Source of the DNA: Oscillospiraceae bacterium NTUH-002-81
Lineage (GTDB): Bacteria; Bacillota; Clostridia; Lachnospirales; Lachnospiraceae
Direction: 5' to 3'
Length of the DNA stretch: 64,000 nt
NCBI GenBank assembly: GCA_032620915.1
Contig: CP136052.1
Span: 1,774,501 to 1,838,500 of the forward strand
Shown: one piece after another, positions 9,823 through 19,144 of the stretch
How positions within the stretch are numbered: the stretch's first letter is position 1
Layout: every line of letters begins with the position of its first letter
Made by a program: the position numbers and the translations under genes
Notes under the pieces: generated by a model
Told to the model about the DNA's origin: nothing
The model's input: the letters and a program-made list of their open reading frames with translations, nothing else
The model's database searches: none

Positions 9823-10758
9823 ATGGAATATATAAAAGGGACAACCGATTTTTCCATTGAAGAGCCGTCTGTGGTGACCATTGGAAAATTTGACGGACTT
9901 CATGTGGGCCATCAGAAGCTTCTGCATCTTGTGTGCGAGAAAAAGAAAGATGGCGTAAAAGCAGTTGTTTTTACCTTTGATGTACCGCCGGGCGCGAAGC
10001 TGTCCGGCAAGGGCATGGACACGCTGGTGACCAACGAGGAGCGCTGCCAGATGCTGGAGGAACAGGGCATCGATTATCTCATCGAATGTCCTTTCGTGCC
10101 GGAGATCATGTCCATGGAGCCGGAGCGTTTTGTGGAAGAGGTACTGGTAGGCAGACTGAAAGCCAGATATATCGTGGCAGGGACAGACTGCGGGTTCGGC
10201 CATAACCGGAGAGGCGACTATAAGCTGCTGCAGAAGCTGGCACCGGTATACGGCTATGAAGTGGATATTGTGGAGAAGGTGCAGTATCAGGGCCGGGACA
10301 TCAGCAGCACCTATGTGCGGGAGGAGATCGCCAAGGGGAATATGGAGCTGGCAGATTTCCTGCTGGGCTACACATACCGCATCAGCGGAACGGTGGAACA
10401 CGGCAACCATCTGGGCGGTACAAAGCTGGACATGCCCACTGCCAACCTGTTCCCGCCGGAACACAAGCTGCTGCCGCCCAACGGCGTGTATGCCACGAAG
10501 ACCATCGTGGATGGCAAACGGTATGAGGGCATCAGCAATATCGGCACGAAGCCTACGGTCAGTGAGGGCAACGCCAGAGGCATAGAGACCTTCCTGTTCG
10601 ATTTTTCCGGTGACCTGTACGGCAAGAATATCACGGTAGAGCTGTACACCTTTGAGCGGCCGGAGATGAAATTTGCGTCTCTGGATGAGCTGAAAGTACA
10701 AATGCATAAAGATATGGAATTTGGGAAGAAATTTTTTGCAGAAAAAGCGAACCGATAA
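9823..10758 (+). CDS. ribF: bifunctional riboflavin kinase / FAD synthetase RibF
   Basis: Converts riboflavin to FMN and FMN to FAD. The N-terminal FAD synthetase half (about 1-180) has VTIGKFDGLHVGHQKLL and the later FGHNRRGDYKLL and ISSTYVREEIAKGNM; the C-terminal flavokinase half has GTKLDMPTANLFP, NGVYAT and NIGTKPTV...ETFLFDFSGDLYGK. 311 residues, standard length. The ATG lies six bases after the truB stop. Confidence 0.95.
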   Translation: MEYIKGTTDFSIEEPSVVTIGKFDGLHVGHQKLLHLVCEKKKDGVKAVVFTFDVPPGAKLSGKGMDTLVTNEERCQMLEEQGIDYLIECPFVPEIMSMEPERFVEEVLVGRLKARYIVAGTDCGFGHNRRGDYKLLQKLAPVYGYEVDIVEKVQYQGRDISSTYVREEIAKGNMELADFLLGYTYRISGTVEHGNHLGGTKLDMPTANLFPPEHKLLPPNGVYATKTIVDGKRYEGISNIGTKPTVSEGNARGIETFLFDFSGDLYGKNITVELYTFERPEMKFASLDELKVQMHKDMEFGKKFFAEKANR

Positions 10759-10861
10759 AAACTGCTTGTAACTTTTGAAAGAATATATTAAAGTATTAAC
10801 TGTAAAATTGTAAAGTTTGGGTAAAAAATATATTCTGTTACGGCAGATAAAAGGAGAGAAC

Positions 10862-12494
10862 ATGGACATAGGGATTGTATTATCACTGATGGGCGGTCTT
10901 GGATTTTTCCTGTACGGCATGAAACTGATGAGCGACGGTCTGGAGAAGGCAGCCGGCGCAAAGCTTCGCGGAATTCTTGAATTTTTCACAAAGAACCAGC
11001 TGATGGGTACGCTGGTGGGTATTGTGTTCTGTGCGATCATCCAGTCTTCCAGTGCCACGACAGTCATGGTCGTCAGCTTTGTAAACTCGGGACTTATGAA
11101 CCTGTATCAGGCGGCCGGTGTGATCATGGGTGCCAATATCGGTACGACGATCACCTCGCAGCTGGTAGCCTTTAACCTATCGGAGGTAGCACCGGTATTT
11201 CTGATGGCCGGTGTCATCATGGTGATGTTCTGCAAGAAGCCCGTCGTCAACAAGATCGGAGAAGTCATTCTCGGCTTTGGCGTGCTTTTCATGGGACTGA
11301 GCATCATGTCCGGCAGTATGTCGGATCTGCGGAATTCTCCGCTGATCGTCAATGCACTTTCGACTTTGAACAACCGGTTCCTGGCGATTTTTATCGGATT
11401 TCTGATTACAGCGATCATTCAGAGCTCTTCCGTAACCGTCAGCATTCTGCTGCTGATGGCGCAGCAGGGACTTCTGGGCCTTGGTATCTGTTTTTATGTG
11501 ATCCTGGGCTGTAATATCGGTGCCTGTACGTCGGCGCTCCCTTGCTTCCTTAAGCGGAAAGAAGGATGCCAAGCGTGCGGCAATGATCCATTTCCTTTTT
11601 AACGTGTTCGGTACGATCATCATGGTGGTGATCCTGTCGCTGTTCGGCGGCTGGGTGGAATCTACCATCATGGCAGTATCCGGCGGCAATATCGGCAGAT
11701 GTGTGGCAAATGCCCATTCCTTCTTCAAGATTTTCCAGGTAATTGTGCTGTTCCCCTTTGCGAAGCTGATCGTAAAGGCGACCTACCTGGTTGTGCCCGG
11801 TGAGGATAAGAAGACGGATGACAGTGAGTATCAGCTCATGTACATCGGCCGGAAGAACATCTTTTCCCCGGCAACGGCTGTTGTGGAAGTGACAAGAGAG
11901 CTGGAGCGCATGGGACAGATGGCTTCTGAGAACCTGAACAGAGGCATGAACTGCCTGATCACCCTGGATGAGGAAGACATCACGAAGGTTTATCAGGTGG
12001 AAAAATATATTGACTATCTGAACCACTCCATCACGGATTATCTCGTGAAGGTGAGCCAGATGACCATTCCGGTGGATGACGCCAAGAGCATCGGCGGCCT
12101 GTTCCATGTGGTCAACGATATCGAGCGGATCGGTGATCACGCGGAGAATCTGGCGGATGCGGCCAAGATGCGGATGGAGGAGAATGTGACGTTCAGCAAG
12201 GAGGCCCAGCATGAGATGGGCGAGATGCTGGAGCGCGTACTGACCATCCTGCGGTATTCCATTGATATGTTTTCTCACAACAACCGGGAGCATATGGAAG
12301 AGATCCTGGATCTGGAGGAGCACATTGACGAGATGGAGCGGCAGTATCAGCAGTCCCACGTAGACCGTCTGACGAGAAATGAATGTACCCCGGAAGCGGG
12401 TATGATTTTCTCAGATGTGATCTCCGGGCTGGAGCGTGTGGCAGACCATGCTACCAATATCGCGTTCTCTATTCTTGATGAAGATCAGGAGTAA
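10862..12494 (+). CDS. Na/Pi cotransporter family protein with PhoU-like tail, one frameshift
   Basis: Predicted inner-membrane sodium/phosphate symporter (NptA type). The first part has the duplicated Na_Pi_cotrans repeat (GIVFCAIIQSSSATTVMVVSFVNSGLM and GFLITAIIQSSSVTVSILLLMAQQGL with the QSSS motifs). The second part is a helical PhoU-like domain (DDAKSIGGLFHVVNDIERIGDHAENLAD...SGLERVADHATNIAFS). The frame changes at the CCC run 11539-11541, where one extra C separates the N-terminal frame from the frame reading ...LASLSGKKDAKRAAMIHFLFN. ATG 10862 follows GGAGAG. The frameshift is probably a sequence error because both halves are well conserved. Confidence 0.85.
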
Positions 12495-12506
12495 CAGGAG
12501 GTGCCG

Positions 12507-13535
12507 ATGAAAACATGGAAACAGCCGGTCTGTCTGTTACTGGCAGGCGCGGTATTGTATACAGGAACTTCTCTGGACGTGCAGGCGTCCGGCTTTCGGG
12601 CCGGTATGACGGCGGTGATGGAGGAGCTGACCGAGCATACATCTGCGGATGAAGCGGTGGACATGATCGACGGCGTGCTCAATCCGCAGACAGGAATGGA
12701 AGAGAGCTACGGCTATACGAATCTGGGCGTGGCCAACGTACAGAATCATCTGAACATCCGAAAGGAGCCAAAGGAGAATGCGTCTCTGGTGGGTACCATG
12801 GTAAAAAACAGCGGCTGCGAGGTGCTGGAGACCACCGACGACGGCTGGGCAAAGATCAAATCCGGCAGAGTGGAGGGTTATGTCAGCATGGAATATCTGC
12901 TTACCGGCGAGGAGGCACATGCCCGGGCAGCGGAGGCGGCCATGACCATGGCGACGGTGAACACCACCACGTTGAAGGTGCGGTTTGAACCCAGCGTGGA
13001 GTCCAAAGTGCTGACCCTCATCCCCATCGGCGAGGAGCTGGTGGTGGAAGAGGAGCTGGATGAATGGATCAAGGTGACGGTGGATGAGGACGAGGGCTAT
13101 GTATCCAAGGAATTTGTGGATCTGGCGCTGGAGCTTCCCAAGGCGGCAACCCTGTCAGAGGTGACCGGGGTATCGGACAACCGTTCCTCCCTGGTGGCTT
13201 ACGCCAAGCAGTTTATCGGCAATCCGTACGTCTGGGGTGGAACCAGCCTGACCAAGGGCGCCGACTGTTCCGGCTTTGTACTGAGTGTATATAAGAAATA
13301 CGGCATCAGCCTGCCCCATTCCTCCAAGGCCCAGGCCAACTGCGGCACAAGGATCAAGGCATCGGCGGCGAAGCCGGGTGATCTGTTCTTCTATGGCAAG
13401 AACGGTTCCATCAACCACGTAGCCATTTACATCGGCGGCGGACAGGTGGTACATGCCAGTTCCAGGAAGACAGGCATCAAGATTTCCAATGCATACTACC
13501 GGACACCGATCTGTGTGGTATCATTATTGAAATAA
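12507..13535 (+). CDS. secreted SH3-domain NlpC/P60 peptidoglycan hydrolase
   Basis: Predicted extracellular gamma-D-glutamyl-diamino-acid endopeptidase that trims wall peptides. A signal peptide (KTWKQPVCLLLAGAVLYTG...VQA) is followed by two SH3b wall-binding modules (ANVQNHLNIRKEPKENASLVG and TVNTTTLKVRFEPSVESKVL) and a C-terminal NlpC/P60 domain with Cys (GADCSGFVLSVYKKYG) and His (INHVAIYIGGGQVVHASS). ATG 12507 is preferred over GTG 12501 because AGGAGG occupies 12497-12502. It follows the cotransporter by about a dozen bases and may be cotranscribed. Confidence 0.9.
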   Translation: MKTWKQPVCLLLAGAVLYTGTSLDVQASGFRAGMTAVMEELTEHTSADEAVDMIDGVLNPQTGMEESYGYTNLGVANVQNHLNIRKEPKENASLVGTMVKNSGCEVLETTDDGWAKIKSGRVEGYVSMEYLLTGEEAHARAAEAAMTMATVNTTTLKVRFEPSVESKVLTLIPIGEELVVEEELDEWIKVTVDEDEGYVSKEFVDLALELPKAATLSEVTGVSDNRSSLVAYAKQFIGNPYVWGGTSLTKGADCSGFVLSVYKKYGISLPHSSKAQANCGTRIKASAAKPGDLFFYGKNGSINHVAIYIGGGQVVHASSRKTGIKISNAYYRTPICVVSLLK

Positions 13536-13539
13536 ATCC

Positions 13540-13568
13540 TTTACATGTGGGGAAGAGTGTGCTATACT
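13540..13568 (+). promoter_or_regulatory. sigma-A type promoter for rpsO
   Basis: TTTACA (13540-13545), 17-bp spacer, TATACT (13563-13568), directly after the hydrolase stop codon. Confidence 0.65.
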
Positions 13569-13585
13569 TTCCAGGTATGAGTTTA

Positions 13586-13633
13586 GCCGATATTCAGAGA
13601 CCGGACACTCCGACCTCTCTCTTAGTATTCGGC
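13586..13633 (+). promoter_or_regulatory. rpsO leader stem-loop
   Basis: GCCGATATTCAGAGA pairs imperfectly with TCTCTCTTAGTATTCGGC, within the transcript leader about 35 bases before the rpsO start codon. S15 is known in several bacteria to repress its own translation by binding its leader; that this stem is such a site is inference. Confidence 0.45.
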
Positions 13634-13668
13634 GGTCTATCAAATTTATTTAAGGAGGTTGCTACATT

Positions 13669-13935
13669 ATGATAGCAAAAGAGAAGAAGCAGGCCATTAT
13701 GGCAGAGTATGGAAGAACACCGAACGATACCGGATCACCGGAGGTTCAGGTTGCAGTTCTCACAGCAAGAATTCAGGAGCTCACTGAGCACTTAAAGAAT
13801 CATCCGAAGGATCATCATTCCAGAAGAGGTCTTCTGAAGATGGTTGGTCAGAGAAGAGGCTTACTGGCATACCTGAAGAAAACTGATATTGAGAGATACC
13901 GTGCTTTAATTGAGCGCTTAGGACTCAGAAAGTAA
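13669..13935 (+). CDS. rpsO: 30S ribosomal protein S15
   Basis: Primary 16S rRNA binder organising the central domain of the 30S subunit. 88 residues, full length, with [47 protein letters not shown] and [24 protein letters not shown]. The ATG follows AAGGAGG. It sits next to pnp as in most Firmicutes but has its own promoter and terminator. Confidence 0.98.
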   Translation: MIAKEKKQAIMAEYGRTPNDTGSPEVQVAVLTARIQELTEHLKNHPKDHHSRRGLLKMVGQRRGLLAYLKKTDIERYRALIERLGLRK

Positions 13936-13945
13936 TTGAAAATTT

Positions 13946-13975
13946 AAGGGCGGAAGAGCATTCCGCCCTTATTTT
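13946..13975 (+). terminator. intrinsic terminator after rpsO
   Basis: AAGGGCGGAA (13946-13955), loop GAGCA, TTCCGCCCTT (13961-13970), then ATTTTA: a perfect 10-bp stem with a short T-rich tail. Confidence 0.85.
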
Positions 13976-14005
13976 ACGCAAGCTTCTTTTGTTACTGAAG
14001 GATCG

Positions 14006-14095
14006 GATTATGTGTGGAAGAATGGTCCGAGACCACTGAAAAGAGCAGGAAGGCTCCTGGGTTTTTCAGTAGTTTCGGGATCTTCTGCCATAATC
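14006..14095 (+). promoter_or_regulatory. long pnp leader hairpin
   Basis: GATTATG near 14006 pairs with CATAATC ending at 14095; inside, GGAAGA, CCGAGACCACTGAAAA and related blocks pair with TTTTCAGTAGTTTCGG and TCTTC, giving a long, slightly bulged stem over about 90 nt. In enterobacteria a comparable pnp leader duplex is cut by RNase III and used by PNPase for autoregulation; similarity of role here is inference from position and shape. Confidence 0.55.
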
Positions 14096-14132
14096 GAAAA
14101 TTTTCAAAATTTATGGAAAAGGAGACGAACAA

Positions 14133-16304
14133 ATGTACAAGAGTTTTTCAATGGAACTGGCCGGAAGAACACTGACTGTTGATGTTGGCAGAGTGGCGGC
14201 GCAGGCAAACGGTGCAGCATTCATGCACTACGGAGACACCACCATTCTTTCCACTGCAACCGCTTCCGAGAAGCCCAGAGACGGCATTGATTTCTTCCCT
14301 CTGAGCGTGGAGTATGAAGAGAAATTATACGCTTCGGGAAAGATACCCGGAGGTTTCAACAAGAGAGAGGGCAAGGCATCCGAGCATGCGATCCTGACAT
14401 CCCGTGTCATCGACCGTCCCATGCGTCCGCTGTTCCCGAAGGATTACCGCAATGACGTGACCCTGAACAACCTGGTGATGTCTGTGGATCCCGAGTGCGC
14501 ACCGGAGGTTGTTGCCATGCTTGGTTCCGCTATCGCAACGGCAATCTCTGACATCCCGTTTGACGGCCCCTGCGCCATGTGTCAGGTAGGCATGATCAAC
14601 GGTGAGTTTGTATTCAATCCCAGCTATGCGCAGGACAAACTGTCCGATCTGCATCTGACTGTTGCATCTACCCGTGAGAAAGTGATCATGATCGAGGCAG
14701 GCGCCAACGAAGTGCCGGAGGCAAAGATGATCGAGGCCATTTTTGCAGGTCATGCGCTGAATCAGCAGATCATCGAGTTTATTGACAAGATCGTTGCCGA
14801 GTGCGGCAAAGAGAAGCACAGCTATACCAGCTGCGCGGTTCCGGAAGAGCTGTTTGCAGCCATCCGTGAGATCGTAACCCCCGAGCAGATGGAAGAGGCT
14901 GTATTCACAGATGTGAAGCAGGTTCGTGAGGCCAACATCAGCGCCATCAAGGATCGGCTGGCAGAGGCTTTTGCTGATAACGAAGAGTGGTTGGCCGTTC
15001 TGGATGAGGCTGTTTACCAGTACCAGAAGAAGACCGTCCGCAAGATGATTCTGAAAGACCACAAGCGCCCGGATGGAAGAGCCATCAACCAGATCCGTCC
15101 GCTGGCAGCTGAGATCGATATTATCCCGAGAGTACACGGTTCTGCCATGTTCACCAGAGGACAGACACAGATCTGCAACGTGACCACACTGGCACCGCTT
15201 TCCGAGGCACAGAGACTGGATGGCCTGGACGAGACCGTAACCTCCAAGCGTTACATGCATCAGTACAACTTCCCGTCCTACTCCGTAGGCGAGACAAAGC
15301 CCAGCAGAGGACCGGGACGTCGTGAGATCGGCCACGGTGCACTGGCTGAGCGTGCGCTGCTGCCGGTACTTCCCTCTGAGGAAGAGTTCCCTTACGCCAT
15401 CAGAAGCGTATCCGAGACCTTCGAGTCCAACGGTTCCACTTCTCAGGCAAGTGTGTGTGCATCCTGTATGTCCCTGATGGCTGCAGGTGTGCCCATCAAA
15501 AAGCAGGTAGCAGGTATTTCCACAGGTCTGGTGACCGGAGATACCGATGATGATTATATCGTACTCACCGATATCCAGGGCCTGGAGGACTTCTTCGGCG
15601 ATATGGACTTCAAGGTGGCAGGTACCCATGACGGTATCACTGCGATCCAGATGGATATCAAGATCCACGGCCTGACCCGTCCGATCATCGAGGAGGCCAT
15701 TGCCCGCACGAAGGAAGCAAGAGAGTACATCCTCAACGAGATCATGACACCCTGCATCGCTGAGCCGAGAAAAGAAGTAGGCAAGTATGCACCGAAGATC
15801 GTACAGATCATGATCGATCCGGCCAAGATCGGCGATGTGGTTGGCCAGAGAGGCAAGACCATCAACACCATCATCGAGCGCACCGGCGTGAAGATCGACA
15901 TCACAGACGATGGCGCAGTATCCATCTGCGGCACCGACAAAGAGATGATGGACAAGGCAGTAGACATGATCCGCATCATCACCACCGACTTTGAGGCAGG
16001 ACAGATCTTCACAGGTACTGTTGTCAGCATCAAGGAATTCGGCGCTTTCATCGAGTTCGCTCCCGGCAAGGAGGGAATGGTACACATTTCCAAGATCGCC
16101 AAAGAGAGAATCAATCGCGTAGAGGATGTTCTGACCCTTGGTGATCAGGTAACCGTTGTTTGCCTGGGCAAGGACAAGATGGGCAGAATCAGCTTCTCCA
16201 TGAAAGATGTCGGCAAGGATGTCACCAAGCTTAAAGACGATGACAGAGACAGACGTGACAACAGAAGAGATAACAGAGACAGAAAGCACGCAGATCACGA
16301 GTAA
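14133..16304 (+). CDS. pnp: polyribonucleotide nucleotidyltransferase (PNPase)
   Basis: Phosphorolytic 3'-5' exoribonuclease of the RNA degradosome. The 723-residue protein has two RNase PH domains separated by an all-helical linker (ASGKIPGGFNKREGKASEHAIL...; second core with QTQICNVTTLAPLSEAQRLDG and PSRGPGRREIGHGALAERAL), then a KH domain (DVVGQRGKTINTIIERTGVKIDI) and an S1 domain (GTVVSIKEFGAFIEFAPGKEGMVHISKIA). The tail is a short basic/acidic stretch rich in Arg, Asp and Asn. GGAGACG precedes ATG 14133. Confidence 0.97.
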   Translation: MYKSFSMELAGRTLTVDVGRVAAQANGAAFMHYGDTTILSTATASEKPRDGIDFFPLSVEYEEKLYASGKIPGGFNKREGKASEHAILTSRVIDRPMRPLFPKDYRNDVTLNNLVMSVDPECAPEVVAMLGSAIATAISDIPFDGPCAMCQVGMINGEFVFNPSYAQDKLSDLHLTVASTREKVIMIEAGANEVPEAKMIEAIFAGHALNQQIIEFIDKIVAECGKEKHSYTSCAVPEELFAAIREIVTPEQMEEAVFTDVKQVREANISAIKDRLAEAFADNEEWLAVLDEAVYQYQKKTVRKMILKDHKRPDGRAINQIRPLAAEIDIIPRVHGSAMFTRGQTQICNVTTLAPLSEAQRLDGLDETVTSKRYMHQYNFPSYSVGETKPSRGPGRREIGHGALAERALLPVLPSEEEFPYAIRSVSETFESNGSTSQASVCASCMSLMAAGVPIKKQVAGISTGLVTGDTDDDYIVLTDIQGLEDFFGDMDFKVAGTHDGITAIQMDIKIHGLTRPIIEEAIARTKEAREYILNEIMTPCIAEPRKEVGKYAPKIVQIMIDPAKIGDVVGQRGKTINTIIERTGVKIDITDDGAVSICGTDKEMMDKAVDMIRIITTDFEAGQIFTGTVVSIKEFGAFIEFAPGKEGMVHISKIAKERINRVEDVLTLGDQVTVVCLGKDKMGRISFSMKDVGKDVTKLKDDDRDRRDNRRDNRDRKHADHE

Positions 16305-16334
16305 GCGCATCAGCGGCTGAAAAAGCAGGATATG

Positions 16335-16380
16335 GCCTGCGGGTTCCTTTTCGGAGGAATCCGCGGGCTTCTCTTTTTTT
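16335..16380 (+). terminator. intrinsic terminator after pnp
   Basis: GCCTGCGGGTTCC and GGAGGAATCCGCGGGC form a long stem closed by TTTTC and followed by TTCTCTTTTTTT. Confidence 0.85.
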
Positions 16381-16459
16381 GCAGAAAAATCATGCTATAA
16401 TGATGTGAGCAAAAGAAAAGGAAGCGAAAAGCCATTATCGAACGAACGGAGGATATTTT

Positions 16460-17212
16460 ATGAAGTTGATTTCCTGGAATGTGAATGGCCTGCGTGCCTG
16501 TGTGCAGAAGGGCTTTTTGGAATATTTTCAGCAGGTGGATGCGGATGTTTTCTGCATTCAGGAGAGTAAGCTGCAGGAGGGACAGATCGACCTGGATCTG
16601 CCGGGATATCACCAGTACTGGAATTATGCGGTGAAGAAGGGCTATTCGGGCACGGCCATGTTCACGAAGCAGGAGCCGCTGTCGGTGTCCTACGGCATCG
16701 GCATGGAGGAGCACGACCAGGAGGGCCGTGTGATCACGGCGGAATTCCCGGAATACTATGTGGTGACGGTGTACACGCCAAATTCCCAGAATGAGCTGGC
16801 GCGACTGCCGTACCGGATGCAGTGGGAGGAGGATTTCCTCGCGTATCTGAAAAAACTGGAGGAGAAGAAGCCGGTGATCTTCTGCGGTGACCTGAACGTG
16901 GCGCATCGGGAGATCGATCTGAAAAATCCCAAGACGAACCGGAAGAATGCCGGATTTACCGATGAGGAGCGGGCAAAGTTTTCTCATGTGCTGGAATCCG
17001 GGTTTATTGACACGTACCGTTATTTTTACCCGGATCAGGAGGGCGTCTACAGCTGGTGGTCGTACCGTTTCAAGGCAAGAGAGAAGAATGCAGGGTGGCG
17101 CATCGACTATTTCTGCGTGTCAGAGAGCCTGAAAGACCGGCTGGTGAGAGCTTCCATTCATACCGAGGTGACAGGCTCAGACCATTGTCCTGTGGAACTG
17201 GTTATCGAGTGA
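16460..17212 (+). CDS. xth: exodeoxyribonuclease III
   Basis: Mg-dependent AP endonuclease / 3' exonuclease of base-excision repair in the EEP fold. Signatures: [87 protein letters not shown] and the final [11 protein letters not shown]. 250 residues, normal length. A TATAAT box (16396-16401) lies about 60 bases upstream, so the gene is probably expressed on its own. Confidence 0.95.
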   Translation: MKLISWNVNGLRACVQKGFLEYFQQVDADVFCIQESKLQEGQIDLDLPGYHQYWNYAVKKGYSGTAMFTKQEPLSVSYGIGMEEHDQEGRVITAEFPEYYVVTVYTPNSQNELARLPYRMQWEEDFLAYLKKLEEKKPVIFCGDLNVAHREIDLKNPKTNRKNAGFTDEERAKFSHVLESGFIDTYRYFYPDQEGVYSWWSYRFKAREKNAGWRIDYFCVSESLKDRLVRASIHTEVTGSDHCPVELVIE

Positions 17213-17265
17213 TAACAAATGAGAGAGAATGGTAAGATGGGCCGAGGAAGGATAGACAGAGAACG

Positions 17266-19140
17266 ATGAATTTACTGACAGCAGAACAACTGACAAAAGC
17301 ATACGGAGAGCGGAAAATTTTCGATGAGGCGGATTTTTCCATTCAGGAGGGAGAGAAGATCGGGATCATCGGTGTGAATGGCACCGGCAAATCTACCCTG
17401 CTGAAAATTCTGGCCGGGCAGGAGGAATGCGATGACGGGCAGATCACCATGGGCAATAATCTGAAAATCGCGTATCTGCCCCAGACGCCGGTGTTCGAGC
17501 AGGGAGATACGGTGCTGGAAGCGGCGCTGAAGGGCAATGTATCCGCATCCGCAGATGACCGGTGGACGAGAGAGGCGGAGGCCAAGGCCATGCTCAATGA
17601 GCTGGATCTGACGGATTTTGACCAGCCGGTGGAGCAGCTGTCCGGCGGACAGAAGAAGCGGGCGGCCCTTGTCCGGGTGCTGATGAGCGAAGGGGATATC
17701 CTGATCCTGGACGAGCCCACCAACCATCTGGATCACGAGATGTCCCAGTGGCTGGAAAATTATCTGCTGAAATTCCGGGGAGCTATTGTGCTGGTAACTC
17801 ATGACCGGTATTTTCTGGATCGGGTGGTGACCCGGATCGTGGAGATCGATCATGGGAAATTTTACAGCTATCCAGGCAGCTATTCCCGGTTTGTGGAGCT
17901 GAAAGCGGAGCGGCAGAATATGGAGATCGCCACGGAGCGGAAACGACAGAGCATTCTGCGCACGGAGCTGCAATGGCTCATGCGGGGGGCCAGAGCCCGT
18001 TCCACCAAGCAGAAAGCCCATATCCAGCGCATTGAACAGATGCAGGAGATCCAGGCACCGGATGTGGCGGAACAGAAGGTGGAGATGAGTTCCGTGGCCT
18101 CCCGTCTGGGGCGCAAGACCATCGAGGCGGAACATATTTCCAAGTCTTATGACGGCAAGGTGCTGTTTGATGACTTTTCCTATATTTTCCTGAAAGGTGA
18201 CCGGATCGGCATTGTGGGCAGAAACGGCTGTGGCAAAAGTACGCTTTTGAAGGTGCTCACCGGCAATCTGCCGCCGGATAGCGGCAGTGTGGATTTTGGA
18301 AGCACAGTAAAGATCGCCTATTTTTCCCAGGAAAATGAAGCGCTGGATGAGCGGCTGAAGGCCATCGAGTATGTGCGGGAGGGGGCCGAATACATTCGGA
18401 CGAAGGACGGCGTCATCACGGCCTCTGCCATGCTGGAGCGGTTCCTGTTTGACGGGGAGAAGCAGTGGACGCAGATTTCCCGTCTGTCCGGCGGAGAGAA
18501 GCGGCGGCTGTATCTGCTGCGTCTGCTCATGGAAGCGCCCAATGTGCTCATTCTGGACGAGCCCACCAATGACCTGGACATCCGCACGCTGACGGTGCTG
18601 GAGGACTATCTGGACGAGTTCGAGGGCATTGTCATCACCGTATCCCATGATCGGTATTTTCTGGATCGGGTGGTGCGCAGAATCTTTGCCTTCGAGGGCG
18701 GCGGACAGGTGCGCCAGTATGAGGGCGGCTACTCGGATTATGACGCCGTGCGCACCCGGGAAGGGCGAAATCCGGAGGACAGTGACAGTGTTGACGGGAA
18801 AAACAGCAGAACCGGCGCGGTAGACGGCATTGACCAGGCGGAAACGGGAAACAGCGAAGCAGCTTCCAAACGGCCGCCCCGGGAGAAAAAGTTAAAGCTT
18901 TCCTATAAAGAGGAGCGGGAAGCGGCAGTGATCGACGATGAGATCGCGGCGCTGGAGGAGAAGATTCAGGATCTGGAAGAGCAGATCTCCTCCAATGCCA
19001 GCAATTTTGTAAAATTAAATGAACTGATGGCGCAGAAGGCCCAGGCGGAGGAAGCGTTGGAACAGAAAATGGACCGCTGGGTGTATCTCAACGATCTGAT
19101 GGAACAGATTGCGCGGGAACGGGCAGAAAAGAAAGGGTGA
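17266..19140 (+). CDS. ABC-F family ATPase (Uup-like)
   Basis: Soluble twin-ATPase of the ABC-F group, which act on ribosomes; no membrane segments. Both halves carry Walker A (GVNGTGKST and GRNGCGKST), signature (LSGGQKKRAAL and LSGGEKRRLYL) and Walker B (ILILDEPTNHLDHEM and VLILDEPTNDLDIRT). The inter-domain linker contains RTELQWLMRGARARSTKQKAHIQRIEQM. The C-terminus is a coiled coil (AALEEKIQDLEEQIS...KLNELMAQKAQAEEALEQKMDRW) typical of Uup-like members. Whether it acts in antibiotic protection or general translation cannot be told from sequence. Confidence 0.9.
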   Translation: MNLLTAEQLTKAYGERKIFDEADFSIQEGEKIGIIGVNGTGKSTLLKILAGQEECDDGQITMGNNLKIAYLPQTPVFEQGDTVLEAALKGNVSASADDRWTREAEAKAMLNELDLTDFDQPVEQLSGGQKKRAALVRVLMSEGDILILDEPTNHLDHEMSQWLENYLLKFRGAIVLVTHDRYFLDRVVTRIVEIDHGKFYSYPGSYSRFVELKAERQNMEIATERKRQSILRTELQWLMRGARARSTKQKAHIQRIEQMQEIQAPDVAEQKVEMSSVASRLGRKTIEAEHISKSYDGKVLFDDFSYIFLKGDRIGIVGRNGCGKSTLLKVLTGNLPPDSGSVDFGSTVKIAYFSQENEALDERLKAIEYVREGAEYIRTKDGVITASAMLERFLFDGEKQWTQISRLSGGEKRRLYLLRLLMEAPNVLILDEPTNDLDIRTLTVLEDYLDEFEGIVITVSHDRYFLDRVVRRIFAFEGGGQVRQYEGGYSDYDAVRTREGRNPEDSDSVDGKNSRTGAVDGIDQAETGNSEAASKRPPREKKLKLSYKEEREAAVIDDEIAALEEKIQDLEEQISSNASNFVKLNELMAQKAQAEEALEQKMDRWVYLNDLMEQIARERAEKKG

Positions 19141-19144
19141 TCAG

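Noticed and set aside
14325..16310. 661-codon open frame antisense to pnp
   Set aside because: Shadow of a high-GC third-position coding gene; no conserved domain and no start signals.
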